Position numbers and translations under genes: made by a program. A stretch of 64,000 nt of DNA from Combretum micranthum (lineage: Eukaryota > Streptophyta > Magnoliopsida > Myrtales > Combretaceae): positions 930,001 through 994,000 of the forward strand of contig JAMXBD010000428.1 of NCBI GenBank assembly GCA_024138025.1. Direction: 5' to 3'. The notes under the pieces are model-generated. The model was not told where the DNA came from, ran no database searches, and worked only from the letters and a program-made list of their open reading frames with translations. This document shows, piece by piece, positions 1 to 11,228 of this stretch; the first letter of the stretch is position 1, and each line of letters opens with the position of its first letter.

Positions 1-940
1 GGCCAAACTAATCCCTATATTCCATGGCTACTAGAACTATAACATAAGTTGAGATCGAAAAGCTTTAAAACTTGGTGTAGTCATTAAGAAATACCATGAA
101 AGTAATTCAAACTCAAATGCAAAAATTATTAAAACTTAATGGTACACTACACACATAAATCCAATCATTAATTTCTGCTCTACGTGTTTCAAACAAACAT
201 TGCAGAACAAGATTACAATTGTTGAGTAGAATTAGAACCAAAGTTCTAATTCATATGATGCTTAATCTAATCTGTTTCATTATTTTCTAAAACTGCTATT
301 GTTGATCTATTGTTGAAAGGCTTCAAACTAGAAATGGTCATTATTACATTTGGTACTTAAACTTTATCTATTTTTACAATTAACTACTAGATTTTTATCG
401 AATTTTATAGTATGAGCTAGAAAACATACAAGTCATATGGTGAATGTAATAGCATAAAAGGAAATGAAAAGTAGAAAAGGAGTTATCTACCTAATACAAA
501 ATACTTGTGCTACTTGTAGAGCTTTACTATGCTTGAAATCAATCTCCTTTATCTTCTACTTTTGGTTTCTAACCATGTATAAACATGCACAAATCACATT
601 TATAAATAGATTTGATAATATAAAGAGCAAAAGGTAGCAAAACCAGAATTAGAGTTACTTACCTATGGAAACTTAAGAAGTAGAATAGTAAGAAAGAGAG
701 TTATAGGCACAAGATAGATACAAGTCATCCCCTTTGACTCAACTTTTGGAAGGGGACCATTGTAGGGTTTTGGTTATATTAATGTAGTAGGCTAGGCTTA
801 GGACACGATTAGGGCCAACAAATGCTAACTACTTAGATTTTATTAAAATAACCTATAGTGAAGTTTCTCTTGTGTACTTGCATTGATCACTAAGCATTGA
901 TCATTATCCCATTTTTTGTTTAAGCTTGTACAATATCCTT
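1..940. other. AT-rich intergenic DNA, no gene seen
   Basis: No coding region, RNA gene or terminal repeat could be supported on either strand. Around 340-430 the wording (cannot-be-coding A/T text with repeated phrases meaning 'tacttaaactttatc' and 'caattaacta') resembles the interior of the small Mutator-like elements found later in the window (for example 13500-14140 and 62370-63085). It may be a worn copy of that family, but no inverted ends could be found. Confidence 0.5.
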
Positions 941-1640
941 TTATTTGTGTTAAGAAAGAAAAAATCTTCCACAAGGGGGAAGTCAATGCTTCATATGTAA
1001 TTGTAGAAGGCTAAATCTGGATTTTGGGTCTTATAGCCCAGTAATGACTTGGGTTTGACTTTTTAGGCTAAATAATAGGGCCCAGAGAATTAAGTCCATG
1101 AAATCCCATCCTCTCTTAATCTTCTCAAGGAGCTTATGCACTTAAAGAGGCTATCCATGAGATAGAGAGCTCATGGAGAAATCCATCATTAAGAGGATGG
1201 TCAAATGATCTGACAAACATCATCATGAGCTAAGCTCTATAAATACCCAAAGCTCTTCCTCATTGGACAAATCCAAAAATTGACATAACCATCGTCATGC
1301 TACCGAATTACTCTCATAAAAGCTCAAATAGAGCTCAAAGCGAAGTTCACAAAATTTCTTCTCTGGAACAATGGGATTGGTGCTATATAGCTCTTTCACT
1401 TGTCACTAGTGCATTCAAGTTTCCTGAGATTGTTTGCTCCCCCTTCCTACCTTATCACTCTTAGTCATTTCTTGCATATGCTTACACATCACTTCTCTAA
1501 AGCCATGTGTAGCGCGGAGTGTACATTATACGCACATGAGCACTACGATTGGATCCATCCTCTATAGTAACTACACACATAGATGCATGCCATGTAAACA
1601 AAATCACAGAACCTAAACTAATGTGACATCATAAAATTTG
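941..1640 (+). mobile_element. LTR-like stretch with TATA box (putative)
   Basis: This part is less A/T-rich than its surroundings. A purine run (aagggggaag near 975) is followed by text typical of plant LTRs, and a TATA-like motif ctataaatacc lies at about 1238-1248. The 300 bases after it have a leader-like character. No matching second LTR, primer-binding site or coding domain was found nearby, so a solo or broken LTR is the best reading. It could equally be an old gene promoter. The short ORF at 1434-1616 shows no family resemblance and is not called. Confidence 0.3.
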
Positions 1641-2319
1641 AATATCTTTAGTTAGTTTGGTATGACCACATAGCCTAGACATCTCCAGGGTCAAAGTATC
1701 TCATGACTCGACGTATAGTGTTAGTAAATTTGTGTTGGTGGGTTCATATTTATATGTATATAGATTGTCCAATTCATGCCAGTGAAATAATAATAATAAT
1801 AATAATAATATGACATTAATTACATATTACAAACAATAAACTTATAAGATAATCATATTTAATCTTATAATAATTATATTCTTATTTCATATATTGTGCC
1901 GTATCTTAGGCTAAGTCTGCAGAAGCTGATAGACCATCTCTAGAGGGTATTTAAGTTTTACGGGCTGAAACCAGTGTTAGACCTAAACAAATAATGATGG
2001 TTACGTCTAATGTTTTGGGGTTGTATATCTTAGGCATTCTATCTACAAAATCGAAATTCTACTTACATTTATACGAGTCTCATTCGGTATATTTAATGTT
2101 ATCAAGTATGATCGTGTAGAAATTAAACCCCTATTGTTTTTAATGAAAGCTTTGCAAGAATGTAAGCCATGGAATTTTGAAAAAAGAAAAAAGTTACTAT
2201 TGAATCTTTTTTCTTTTCTTTTCTTCTTCTTTTTTTTTTTAAATTTGATTCAATTCTCTCATTAATTATTAGGATTTGAAAAATTAGTGGCTATGAAATA
2301 ATTTTTCGAATTATTCTAA
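1641..2319. other. Intergenic DNA with (TAA)n microsatellite
   Basis: No gene is visible. A TAA trinucleotide run of about nine units lies near 1786-1811, and pyrimidine-rich runs lie at 2205-2240. The last three bases before 2320 are the TAA that flanks the MITE described next. Confidence 0.6.
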
Positions 2320-2952
2320 GGCCTCGTTTGTTTCAAGGTAAATATTTTCCGGAAAAACAGTTTTCTCTATTTTCATTTGTTTGTTATGTAGAAAATGACA
2401 CTTTTTAAGTAGAAAACATTTTCTCTTATAAGGGAAGATAACTTCCGCTAAAGAGCAAATCCAATTATTTTTAAGAAAAACGACTTACTTTTTTTCAAAA
2501 CGAAAAGTCGTTGTCTGGATAGCCTTTGTAAGTATTTTAACTCTAGAAACATGAAATTTATTTGATTTTTATCGTAATTTACCAATAAATTATGTTTTGA
2601 ATATAAAAATAATTCATTAGAAAAAAAAAAAGAAAAATCATTAAAAAAATTATAAATATCAATTGATAGTTTGCAAATAAATGTTGTAAGAAAATATATA
2701 TATATATATATATTATACTTTTACTTTAAATAAATTTAATTGGCATAATGTTCTTAAATAGTAACTTACTAATAATAAATTATTTATGTATAACGATATG
2801 TTACATAGTATTGGTAGTCAAATACAGAAATTTTTTTCAACATAATTCTATAAATGTAACCAAATACATGAAAACATATTATTTTTAAGAAAAAAAATTT
2901 TACGTAAAATATTTTTCTAAATACAAGATATTTTTCTCGAAACAGACAAGCC
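2320..2952. mobile_element. PIF/Harbinger-like MITE, about 633 bp
   Basis: The element starts ggcctcgtttgtttc and ends gaaacagacaagcc. The reverse complement of the end is ggcttgtctgtttc, so the two ends form an imperfect inverted repeat of about 14 bases. A TAA trinucleotide flanks both sides (2317-2319 and 2953-2955), the target duplication expected of Tourist/PIF-Harbinger insertions. The interior is A/T-rich with no transposase. Many plant Harbinger MITEs begin with a similar GG(G/C)C..GTTTG motif; this is family knowledge, not a database match. An (AT)n run at about 2694-2712 lies inside. Confidence 0.65.
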
Positions 2953-4959
2953 TAAGATCAATGTTTCTAAAGCTTTCATTTAAATTAATAGACATAGATA
3001 ATATAGAATGTTGTGCTTTGGGTTCAACTTATATAGACCCATCGCAAATATAATTGATAAAATTCTAATATATCTTTTATAAAATATTATATTGTTAAAG
3101 TTATATAAAATCTTTAATATTTTTATACATATTGACAAGAAAAGAGGTTGAGAACATCTCATAATACATGATATAGGAATACCACCGCCGAAGATATTGA
3201 GATCAGCACCTGCGGTAAGAAATCTTGGAATGATTGTGGAAAGTAAATGCGGCTATGGAATGGATATGTTTGCATGGTCTGTTTTTTATTTGTATTTATA
3301 TCTTTTTTAAAAGGATATGTGTAAATATATCTGATTTATATATATATTTTACCTATATTTAATCTATTTGATATTTTGATGAGAAATATCAATTTTTTTA
3401 TCTAAATTTATTTTTTGATAAATAATTTATTAAAAAAATTTAAAAAAAATATCTACATCTATCGATAAAAGCCAAACAAACAGATGGAGGGAGTAAGCAA
3501 TTAAGCATTCTCTGACGTGGGAGTTGGGATAGACATTGAAGAATAAAGCACTTTCAAAAGTGCAGAGACAAAAGCTTCATCTTGAGACAGGAAACGTAAT
3601 TGGCAGTATAAGGAGAGAAAGGTCGGCACGTTCCTCGAAGTGCATGACCAACTAGTAAAGACACATTGAAAAGTTGAAGCCTCTTCCGTATGAGCGATGA
3701 AGGATTGACGGGATCATGTTTTCCGGTAAATGATTTCAGATCCGTAATCGGAACGCTTATTAAATTTCTATTACGACAAAACTTTTTAAATGAATTTATA
3801 GTATAAAGCACTATAAAATGATTAGTTTCGTTTTTTATTAATCATTTTCAACTGTTCAAATTAAATAGGTATTTTCACGCTTTTATACATTAAATGATTT
3901 TGTAATTTTACCGATATTCATTGGTTAAGTGGATCAGTCATCTATTAGTATAACTAGTGAAGAAAAATATTATAATCTCATTAGATTCGTTAACAGTGGA
4001 AACTTTTATACTGTAATATCATGATTTTTCCTTAATTTGGGTTTTCATGTTAAATCCCATATTTTATATTTTATATTCGGTTGTACTATATTAGTGGTTG
4101 TTACAAGCAAGAAGAAATTTATCTTTTCATTATTGTGCATTAATTTTTCCTAACATTGAATCTTCTATAAAATTGTTCAAGCGAATCTAACTATGTGGTT
4201 TTTCTATTTATTTCTTATAGTAGACACAAGACTTTCCGCTTTCTGCCAATTGTATCGCTACTCCCCCAAATTTTACTTTTCATTTTTCAATTATACTTTT
4301 AATAAAATAATTATACATCAAATCAAGAACCGGAAATTTATTATCAGTATTGTCATCTTGTACTTGTCCCATCGGGCTCCGGAGGTTAAGGAAATGGAAA
4401 GTTAGTCCCCTGGCAAAGTGGAGCGCACTAGTACAGAAGAAAGCACCGAATTGACGAAGAAAAGTTATAAACCATAGAAAAATCTGAAGATATTCCTTGC
4501 AATTTGAAGGCAATAAAGCCAAAGCCAATTTTACAGTTGGCGGGCCAAAATAAAGCCATACAAATATTTGACTTTTGAACGGAAAGACAAGTGATCCCAT
4601 CCCTACGAGCAAAAAGGTGGATTGAAATGTAGGCTTTCTTGTCTCAGTTTATATAAATTTCATTTACAAGGAGATCGAAAATGTAGGTTTGCTATAATAG
4701 AATAAGAATAACCTAAAAAAATTTCTATAATAATCATTGAAATATAACTCATGACTCTAATTAGGAAATAACCTTAATTGAGATAATAAGAAAGATATTA
4801 AAGAATAACAAATATATATATCAACAAACCTATAAAGCTTCAATCAATCTTTTGATCTTACCTTACAATTTCTTTTTTATTTTGACCAAGTGGTGACTCT
4901 TAAAAAGTTTTCAAAAATTTAATTTCTTTTAATTTCTAGTTAAGCGTTTGTATCAAATG
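2953..4959. other. Intergenic DNA with a small MITE copy near 3270-3486
   Basis: No gene is supported. The stretch 3270-3486 reads like the element at 47457-47685: both contain a nearly identical internal block (atatcttttttaaaa.. followed by gatatgtgtaaatatatc) and end in a copy of 'ccaaacaaacag' or 'ccaaacagac'. I take it as a diverged member of the same MITE family. 3500-3740 and 4370-4620 are less A/T-rich and non-repetitive to my eye, but their short ORFs on either strand show no recognisable domain. Confidence 0.5.
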
Positions 4960-6232
4960 GATTATAGTTAGATATGAATCAAAATAAAAGAACATACCAA
5001 ATTTTGTTTAACACCACTTTGTTGTGGTGCTAGTGCAAATTCTAGAAAACTAGAAAAAGCAATTTTAAAGATAAAAGAGAAATAATAATTTTGCTACAAT
5101 GTGAGAATGTACCACATAAGATTCTCAAATTATTCTTTGATGCTATATGTGAGATAAAGATGTAAAACCTTTTAAACAAAGCCCTAGAAGTGATATATAT
5201 AATGGTAAATCAAAATGACATCCTCTAACAACTATAAAAAAATATTGAAAGACTTAAAAATTTTAAAATTCCACACTTGCATCCCTTGAAAATATAAACA
5301 TAAAAATTTTTTCCTCCAAAATAGTAAGAACTCATTAGTCAATCTTTTGTATTTAGTATACAATTATAAATATTTTTTTTCTTTTCTTTTTACGTCAAAT
5401 GATTTGTATTGATGGATGAAATGTTAGTAGAGTTAATGAAGCACTCAAATTAATTGATGAATGACTTGAAAAAGTAATTACAAGTTGATATATATTCCAA
5501 AAGATTGATTAGATGTTGCATTGGTGAAAAGTTTTCTAATGTCAATATTTTTCAAAAGTAAAAAGTATAACATTTTAGAATTTTGGATTATTTTATAAAT
5601 TTAATAGGCTTCACCTATATATAAGCCATAATAACATATGTGGATCATTATACATGAAGTACACAAAAAAAAAATGCTTTGTCCATCTTAAGACCTCTCT
5701 AGACAACTAAAAATGCCTAAACAGGTATAAAATTTAAATTATATCAAGTTTACGCGTCTGGGAGAACTCAGCTTAAGTTGGCATTCTAGAATCAACAATA
5801 AGGACTCAAAATACATGTAAATAATTTAATCTAAGAATAGGCTCGAATTGAGTCTAACTCGTCATCTGAGCTGGCCATATGGGTCATGACCCATGAGTCA
5901 ATCTGGTGGGTTAACCCTATCGACCCGTCATCCCGTCAAATTAGAACTAAAAAAAAAAAAAAGAGGACAAATACTAAATTTGAAAATGTGAAACATTGTG
6001 TGTGATGTGATGTACTAAGAGGGAATAAGATGAAACACAAAGTTGAAAAAAAACATTGAAGAAACGGTTTTCTCATTTTTAAGCTAATTTTACATATCAT
6101 ATGTTTCATTATATTTTTATTTTTTAATATATATTTTAAAACAACCTCATGGTGGAGAATGCATTAAAAACAAGTGAAAAGCATCGAATTTAAAAAAAAA
6201 ATTCATGGATCAACAGGTCGTGACCCACCGAG
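4960..6232. repeat. Direct repeat R, left copy (about 1.27 kb)
   Basis: This block matches 8699-9933 along its whole length with scattered substitutions and small indels. Both contain, in order, the phrases 'aaattttgtttaacacc', 'aagccctagaagtgatat', 'cacacttgcatccctt' and 'gggtcatgacccatgag'. The match starts near agttagata and stops abruptly after gacccaccgag at about 6232. There this copy runs straight into retrotransposon integrase sequence, while the right copy continues with other DNA. No ORF or terminal inverted repeat was seen, and I do not recognise the family. At the 3' end it carries GGTC/GACC-rich words also found in other repeats of the window. Confidence 0.85.
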
Positions 6233-6985
6233 ACATGCAAGACATCCAAAAATCTTCAATTGAGAAAAATTAGCAAGAGTACCAAACCACACCTCTTATA
6301 GACTCTTCTTCTCAATTGCAGTTTATGGAGATCTATTAATCAAAAAGCATGTTGTAGAAATTGCTTCAGCCCAGAATGACGTCTGTAACTTAGCATTAGA
6401 AAGCACACATCTGACTTTTTCCATAATAGTTACATTCATTCGTTTTGCTATCCCGTTTTGTTGAGATGTACCAGGACCTATTAGATGCCTTACAATTCCC
6501 TCTAACTTGCTCATTAAAATCTTTAAAACAAAACTCTAAACCATTATCAATACGGAGACATTTTACTTGCTTCCCTGTTTGTTTCTCAATCATCATCTTC
6601 CACTCTTAAAATGTGGATAAAACTTCACTCTTTTATTTCAAAAAAATACCCAAACTCTTCTGGATAAATCATCAATGATGGTCAGCATATAAATAGCATC
6701 TCTACTAGAAGACACTCTAGACAACCCCCAAAGATCATAATGGATGTCATTAAGAGTACCCTTTGTATTATGAGTACCTATGGTGAATCTGACTCACTTT
6801 TGCTTCTCAAAGACGCAATGTTTACAAAATTTTAATTTGTTGATGCCTTTCCCATCAAGAAGTCCTCTTCTACTCAATTCAGCCATATCGACTTCACTCA
6901 TATGCCCTAGATGCATATACCATAATCTACTAGCATCTTCATCTGACAAAGAAGAAGAAGTAACAACCACATCATTTGCAACCAC
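6233..6985 (-). pseudogene. Copia integrase relic, truncated
   Basis: Homology starts with the HHCC zinc-binding region ('LWYMHLGHMSEVDMAEL', then 'FCKHCVFEKQK'). It continues across a stop into the catalytic core ('HYDLWG', 'IIDDLSRRVWV'), then 'KCLRIDNGLEF' with the second catalytic aspartate, and 'GPGTSQQNGIAKRMN'. The core shifts frame around 6500-6520, where frames 6596-6396 and 6514-6323 overlap. The last recognisable piece is 'EVWFGT..LKIFGC', read in minus-strand fragments down to about 6233, where repeat R begins. The enzyme would have inserted element DNA; this copy is dead. Confidence 0.88.
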
Positions 6986-7087
6986 AAAACCCTATAGAAC
7001 ATATAGGTTAGCATTCTTTTTCTATCCCTTCATTATCACAAGAGATCCTTTATTAATCTTCAAAACTCTACTTGCACCAGTGTATTT

Positions 7088-7471
7088 TTAACCTCTCGTA
7101 TCAAAAGTACTCAAAGAAATCAAATTTCTTTTTAAGTCAGGCACATGTCTCACATAACCAAGAGTCCTTACAAAACCATCAAACATTTTAATTTTGATGG
7201 TACTAATACCTACAACTCTGCAAGAAGCATTATTACTTAATAAGAAAATACCTTTTGATACATTTTCATATGTTGAAAACCAGTCCCGATTGAGACACAT
7301 ATAATAAGTACAACCAGAATCAAGAATCCACTCCTCACTTGTTTGAGGATCATCATTAGAAGCAACAAGAAGTTCTCCACCACTTTGGTCTTTAACTACA
7401 CCATCTTCACCTGAATTTTCCAGTTGTTTCTCCTTTTGATTTTCAGCAGCTCTCTTATTCTTATTTTGCAA
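7088..7471 (-). pseudogene. Copia aspartic protease region relic
   Basis: The 127-residue frame contains 'EWILDSGCTYYMC' followed by 'LNRDWFSTY', the copia protease motif in which DSG is the catalytic aspartate triad. The usual histidine after the cysteine-threonine-tyrosine is replaced by tyrosine. Downstream 'VRHVPDLKRNLISLS' is the well-conserved link between protease and integrase. The frame ends at a stop at 7088 while homology continues in another frame towards 6985, so a frameshift or stop lies between. The enzyme would have cut the gag-pol polyprotein. Confidence 0.88.
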
Positions 7472-7481
7472 TTTATAACAT

Positions 7482-8264
7482 TTAGATTTGATGTGTCCTT
7501 ATCTTCTTGTAATACCTATAGATTTTATCCCTATTTGCTGATTTTGATCTTCCTCTTGAATTACCATTAGAATCACGATCTTGACTCCTACCACAAGTAA
7601 GAATTCCCTTTGCTTGAGGCTCAAATCTAATTACAAAATGCTTCATATTCTCAAATGAGCCTAAAGCTTCATAAACTTCATCAATGATAAGAGAATCATG
7701 ACTATATAAAGTAGTGTCTCTAAAAGTCAAATAAGAAGGAGGTAGCGAACAAAATAAAATTAAAGTTAAATCATCTTCATCATATTTAACCTCCAAGGTT
7801 CTCAAATGAGAAATAGTTTCCTTGAAAGTGACTAAGTGATCTTGTAGAGACTCACCTTTCGTTAAACAGTGTGAATATAGCCGCTGCTTTAAAAGCAATT
7901 TGCTAGTTAAACTTTTCGTTATACATAACTGCTCCAATTTCAACTATAACGCAGCAGTTGTCTTCTTTTTCAATTCATCCTGCAAAATTTGATTTGATAA
8001 ATGAAGATGAATTTGAGAAAAGGCTTTCCGATCCTTACATTGTTTTTCTTCTGGTGACCATGACAAAGGCATCTTTTCAAACCCTAATAATGCATTATCC
8101 AAAGCCATCTGAGCAAGAACCGCTTGCATCTTGACCTGCAATAGCAAAAATCTTGTGTTGCGATCCAACAACGATATATCATATTTCATGGTTGCCATCG
8201 TAGAAAAACAAAACCAAACATTTGGGTTTGATACCAATTTGTTACAAACGGATACGACAAACAA
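7482..8264 (-). pseudogene. Copia gag relic (UBN2-type)
   Basis: Two consecutive minus-strand frames, 8264-7944 and 7943-7482, encode the gag capsid part. The first runs from near the primer-binding site with an upstream-opened start; the likely original start is the methionine in 'MATMKYDISLL'. The second carries the capsid signature around 'LTKGESLQDHLVTFKE' and 'LEVKYDEDDLTLIL', as in UBN2/retrotran_gag_2 domains. The C-terminal zinc knuckle is damaged: the cysteines expected in 'IYRYYKKIRTH' have become tyrosines, and a frameshift follows before the next frame opens at 7471. Its role was to form the particle shell that packages element RNA. Confidence 0.85.
8224..8236 (-). promoter_or_regulatory. 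Retrotransposon primer-binding site (initiator tRNA-Met type)
   Basis: The minus strand reads tggtatcaaaccc, close to the usual plant copia primer-binding site TGGTATCAGAGC, which pairs with the 3' end of initiator methionine tRNA. It lies three bases inside the LTR and just upstream of the gag start region. That spacing is normal and fixes the LTR's inner edge. Confidence 0.75.
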
Positions 8265-8698
8265 TGGTAAAAAGAAAATTCAAAGTAGAGCACACACAAG
8301 ATTTATGTGAAAACCCTTACGAGAAAAACTACGAGCAAAGAAGAGGAATTCACTAATGTTGAAAAAGAAGTACAAATGATGTGTGTACAAGTGATACAAC
8401 TGATCTTTAATCACATAAATCCTTAAAATAGCACGCACGCACACACGCGCGCGTGCGCGCGTGCGCGCGTGCATAAGCCAGCTATGTAAAAATTGGATGT
8501 TGGAGTTCAATGTCGGAGGCTTTGTCTTGAAGGCTGAAGGCGTACAGGGTACAAGCCGGCGGCTTTAATGCTAGCCTTGCTAGAACACTACTCACGTAAA
8601 TAATTTCAAAGCTGTCTTTAAAGCTGGCGGTGTACGCATATAGGCTAGCGACCTTAAATAAACACTGGCAGCTTACATGGATTCGAGTCACACATCCA
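8240..8698 (-). repeat. 5' LTR of the copia fragment
   Basis: On the minus strand the LTR ends in gtaaca at 8240, three bases before the primer-binding site. The wording just inside that end (cgtaagggttttcacataa, then aatcttgtgtgtgctc) is typical of the R/U5 end of plant copia LTRs. The outer edge is near 8694-8698, giving about 455-459 bp with a TG start on the minus strand. It carries a long alternating purine-pyrimidine tract at 8431-8474. A related fragment is at 37620-37930. The exact outer base is uncertain because no second LTR is present for comparison. Confidence 0.7.
8431..8474. repeat. Alternating purine-pyrimidine tract, (CA/CG/TG)n
   Basis: About 44 bases of strictly alternating purine and pyrimidine, rich in CG dinucleotides. 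Such DNA is a classical Z-DNA former. In an A/T-rich, presumably CpG-depleted plant region it stands out. It lies inside the copia LTR. Confidence 0.85.
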
Positions 8699-9933
8699 AT
8701 AAGTTAGATACAAATGAAAAAAAAAAAAATCAAACTTCTCCATATCAAATTTTGTTTAACACCACTTTGTTGTGGTGGACCGTAAATTCCATAGTAATAA
8801 AAGAAAACTAGAAAAGCAATTTTAAGGATAAAGAGAAATAATAATTTTGCCCTAATGTGATAAGTAAAATGAACATGTTAACCTCATAAGATTCTCAAGT
8901 TACTCTTTGATGCTATATGTGAAACAAAGATGTAAAACCTTTTAAACAAAGCCCTAGAAGTGATATATATAATGGTAAACCAAAATCACATCCTCTAACA
9001 GCTATAAAAAATATTGGAAGACTCAAAATTTTTAAAATTCCACACTTGCATCCCTTCAAAATATAAACATAAAATCTTCTCCTCCAAAATAGTATGAACT
9101 CTTTAGTCGATCTTTTATATTTAGTATACAATTATAAATATTTTTTTTTCTTTTTTTTTACTTTATATGATTTGTATTGATGAATGAAATATTAACAGAG
9201 TTAATGAAGCCCTCAAATTAATTGATGAATGACTTGAAAAAGTAATTATAGGTTGATATCTATTCCAAAAGATTGATTACTTGTTGGATTGCTGAAAAGT
9301 TTTCTAATGTCAATATATTTAAAAAGTTAAAAGTATAATATTTTAGAATTTTTTATTATCTTATAAATTTAATAGGCTTTTTACATGAAGTACAAAAAAA
9401 ATTGGTTTGTTGGTCTTAATACCTCTCTAGATAACTAAAAATGCCTAAACATGTTAAAATTTAATTTACGGCAAATTTATGTGTCTGGGAGAACTCTTAG
9501 CTCAAGTTGGCATCCTAGAATCAACAATAAGGACTCAAAATACATGTAAATAGTTTAACCTAAGAATAGGCATAGGCTAGGTCTAACTCGTGATCTGGCC
9601 AAACTGTATGGGTCATGACCCATGAGTGAACTCGGTGGCTCAACCCTATCGACCCGTCATCTCGTTGGGTCAAAACTAAAAGAATCAGAAAAAAAAAATA
9701 TCAAATTTGAAAATGTGAAACATTGGTTAAGATGAAATGCAAAGTTGAAAAAAAAAACAATGAAGAACAAGTTTCTCATTTTCAAGCTAATTTTACGTAT
9801 CATATTTTTTATTATATTTTTATTCTTTAATATATTTTAAAAGAATCTCATGGTGAAGAATGCATCATAAACAAATAAAAAGCATCGAATTTAAAATAAA
9901 AAACCATGGGTCAATGGGTCGTGATCCACCGAG
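8699..9933. repeat. Direct repeat R, right copy (about 1.24 kb)
   Basis: Second copy of the repeat described at 4960-6232, in the same orientation. It begins at the outer edge of the copia LTR (aagttagatac) and matches the left copy through gatccaccgag at about 9933. After that it continues with 'ttgacttgatccaac' and similar GATC/GACC-rich text to about 10060 that is absent from the left copy, so the true repeat unit may be longer. The two copies differ by many point changes and small gaps, so the duplication is not recent. Confidence 0.85.
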
Positions 9934-11228
9934 TTGACTTGATCCAACATAGCCCATGTCAATCCGGACCAATTTTGATCATTATAACCCCAACCCATAA
10001 ACCGACAGATCTGGGGAGACTCTAAGGCAGATTGACCTGGCGCCGATTTCTAATATAACCTATACTATCGGAGGAATATGAAAATGTTAATAAGCAACAA
10101 CATATATGGACAAAAGAAAATAAAGAATTGTTGTCGACAAACGATGATCCATATAGTCATCTTCATCACCCACTAAATTTGATGGGCACCAAAATAACTC
10201 TCCAACGAGGCAACTTTCTTTGTGTCGCTAGTCTAAACAATTTGTATAATTTGTCTTCTCCTATGATCATAACGTAGATGTCGATAGGCAAGTTATGTAC
10301 TACTTTATTTATTATCTTTCTTTGGCTATATATATATCGGTAAGTCTTAGGCTATTGGTTAGGACAAGCTATATATATAATTAAAAATACTACCTACATT
10401 GGCCTGAATCTGGGCCACGAAATGTCGTGCAACTTGTGTCCTCAAGAAGAATAAATTTCCACGGCAGATTATACAAATACATGTAATAAATAACATTTTC
10501 TCTTTTTATTGGTCCATTATTAGTTTAATACATGATGATAATAGTATATTAACTCTTAAAATCCACACATAGCGCATTAATGTTATTGAAAATTTGTTTT
10601 TTAAGTCGTAGTCAAGATAATATCGTTAATTAAAAAATACATTTTTGATCTAGTGGGACGAATTATCAGAATTGTACATTGATTTTTTAATCAAATGCTT
10701 AGATGTTATTGTTAGAACTCATCCCAAGCTAGAACATCAAATACCTATCCCTTCAGAATGATGGGCAGGTGGCAGGTCCGTGTGTTGAGGAATGAGGACA
10801 TAGTTGTTGTTGTTAGGTGTGAGAAGAAAAAAAAAAAAATAGAGAGAGAGTAGAAAGAAAAGAAGAGCACCGAAATGAAAATAAGCTTCAATCAATTGAT
10901 TAAACTATCTCGACCAAAAAAAAAAATAATTGAAATAAAGTCTCCATTACTATTGCTTTAGTTGGATTCAAAGAGTTAAAAATTTTATTTTCAGTTTTTT
11001 TTTTTTTTCTTTTCCGTCTGTAGATGAGAGCATGCTAAATATCATATAAGAAACCAATAAAAAAAGAAAAGATTGAGAATATTACATATATAAGTCTTTT
11101 TGGATAAAAAAATGAATTGTTTTAGAAGTAATATAAAACAAAGACGTTAAAAAAAAAAAAGCCCCAGGAAATCAACGCTTGACTTTTACCTTTGTATTTA
11201 ATTAAAGAAACTTAATGCTCTTGAATCA
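9934..11228. other. Intergenic DNA, end of repeat R then no gene
   Basis: 9934-10060 is probably the continuation of repeat R. From 10060 to 11228 no coding region, RNA gene or clear inverted repeat could be supported. A purine run (gagagagagag) is at about 10842-10852, and several poly-A and poly-T tracts are present. Confidence 0.5.

Larger units (their letters stand above)
6233..8698 (-). mobile_element. Truncated Ty1/copia retrotransposon (5' LTR, gag, protease, partial integrase)
   Basis: Read on the minus strand from 8698 to 6233 the order is 5' LTR, primer-binding site, gag, aspartic protease, pre-integrase zinc domain, and integrase core. This is the Ty1/copia order (integrase before reverse transcriptase). 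The sequence stops within the integrase, shortly after a relic of the conserved VWFGT..LKIFGC segment, so reverse transcriptase, RNase H and the 3' LTR are missing. Stops and frameshifts break it into at least six reading frames, so it cannot move by itself. It lies exactly between the two direct copies of repeat R: the outer LTR edge touches the right copy and the broken integrase end touches the left copy. Confidence 0.9.

Noticed and set aside
4280..4612. 110-residue minus-strand ORF
   Set aside because: No recognised domain, no splice partners nearby, and low-complexity hydrophobic parts; treated as chance.
4960..9933. Repeat R copies as LTRs of one retrotransposon
   Set aside because: The copia fragment has its own LTR and primer-binding site inside the right copy's border, and R lacks TG..CA ends, so R is not its LTR.
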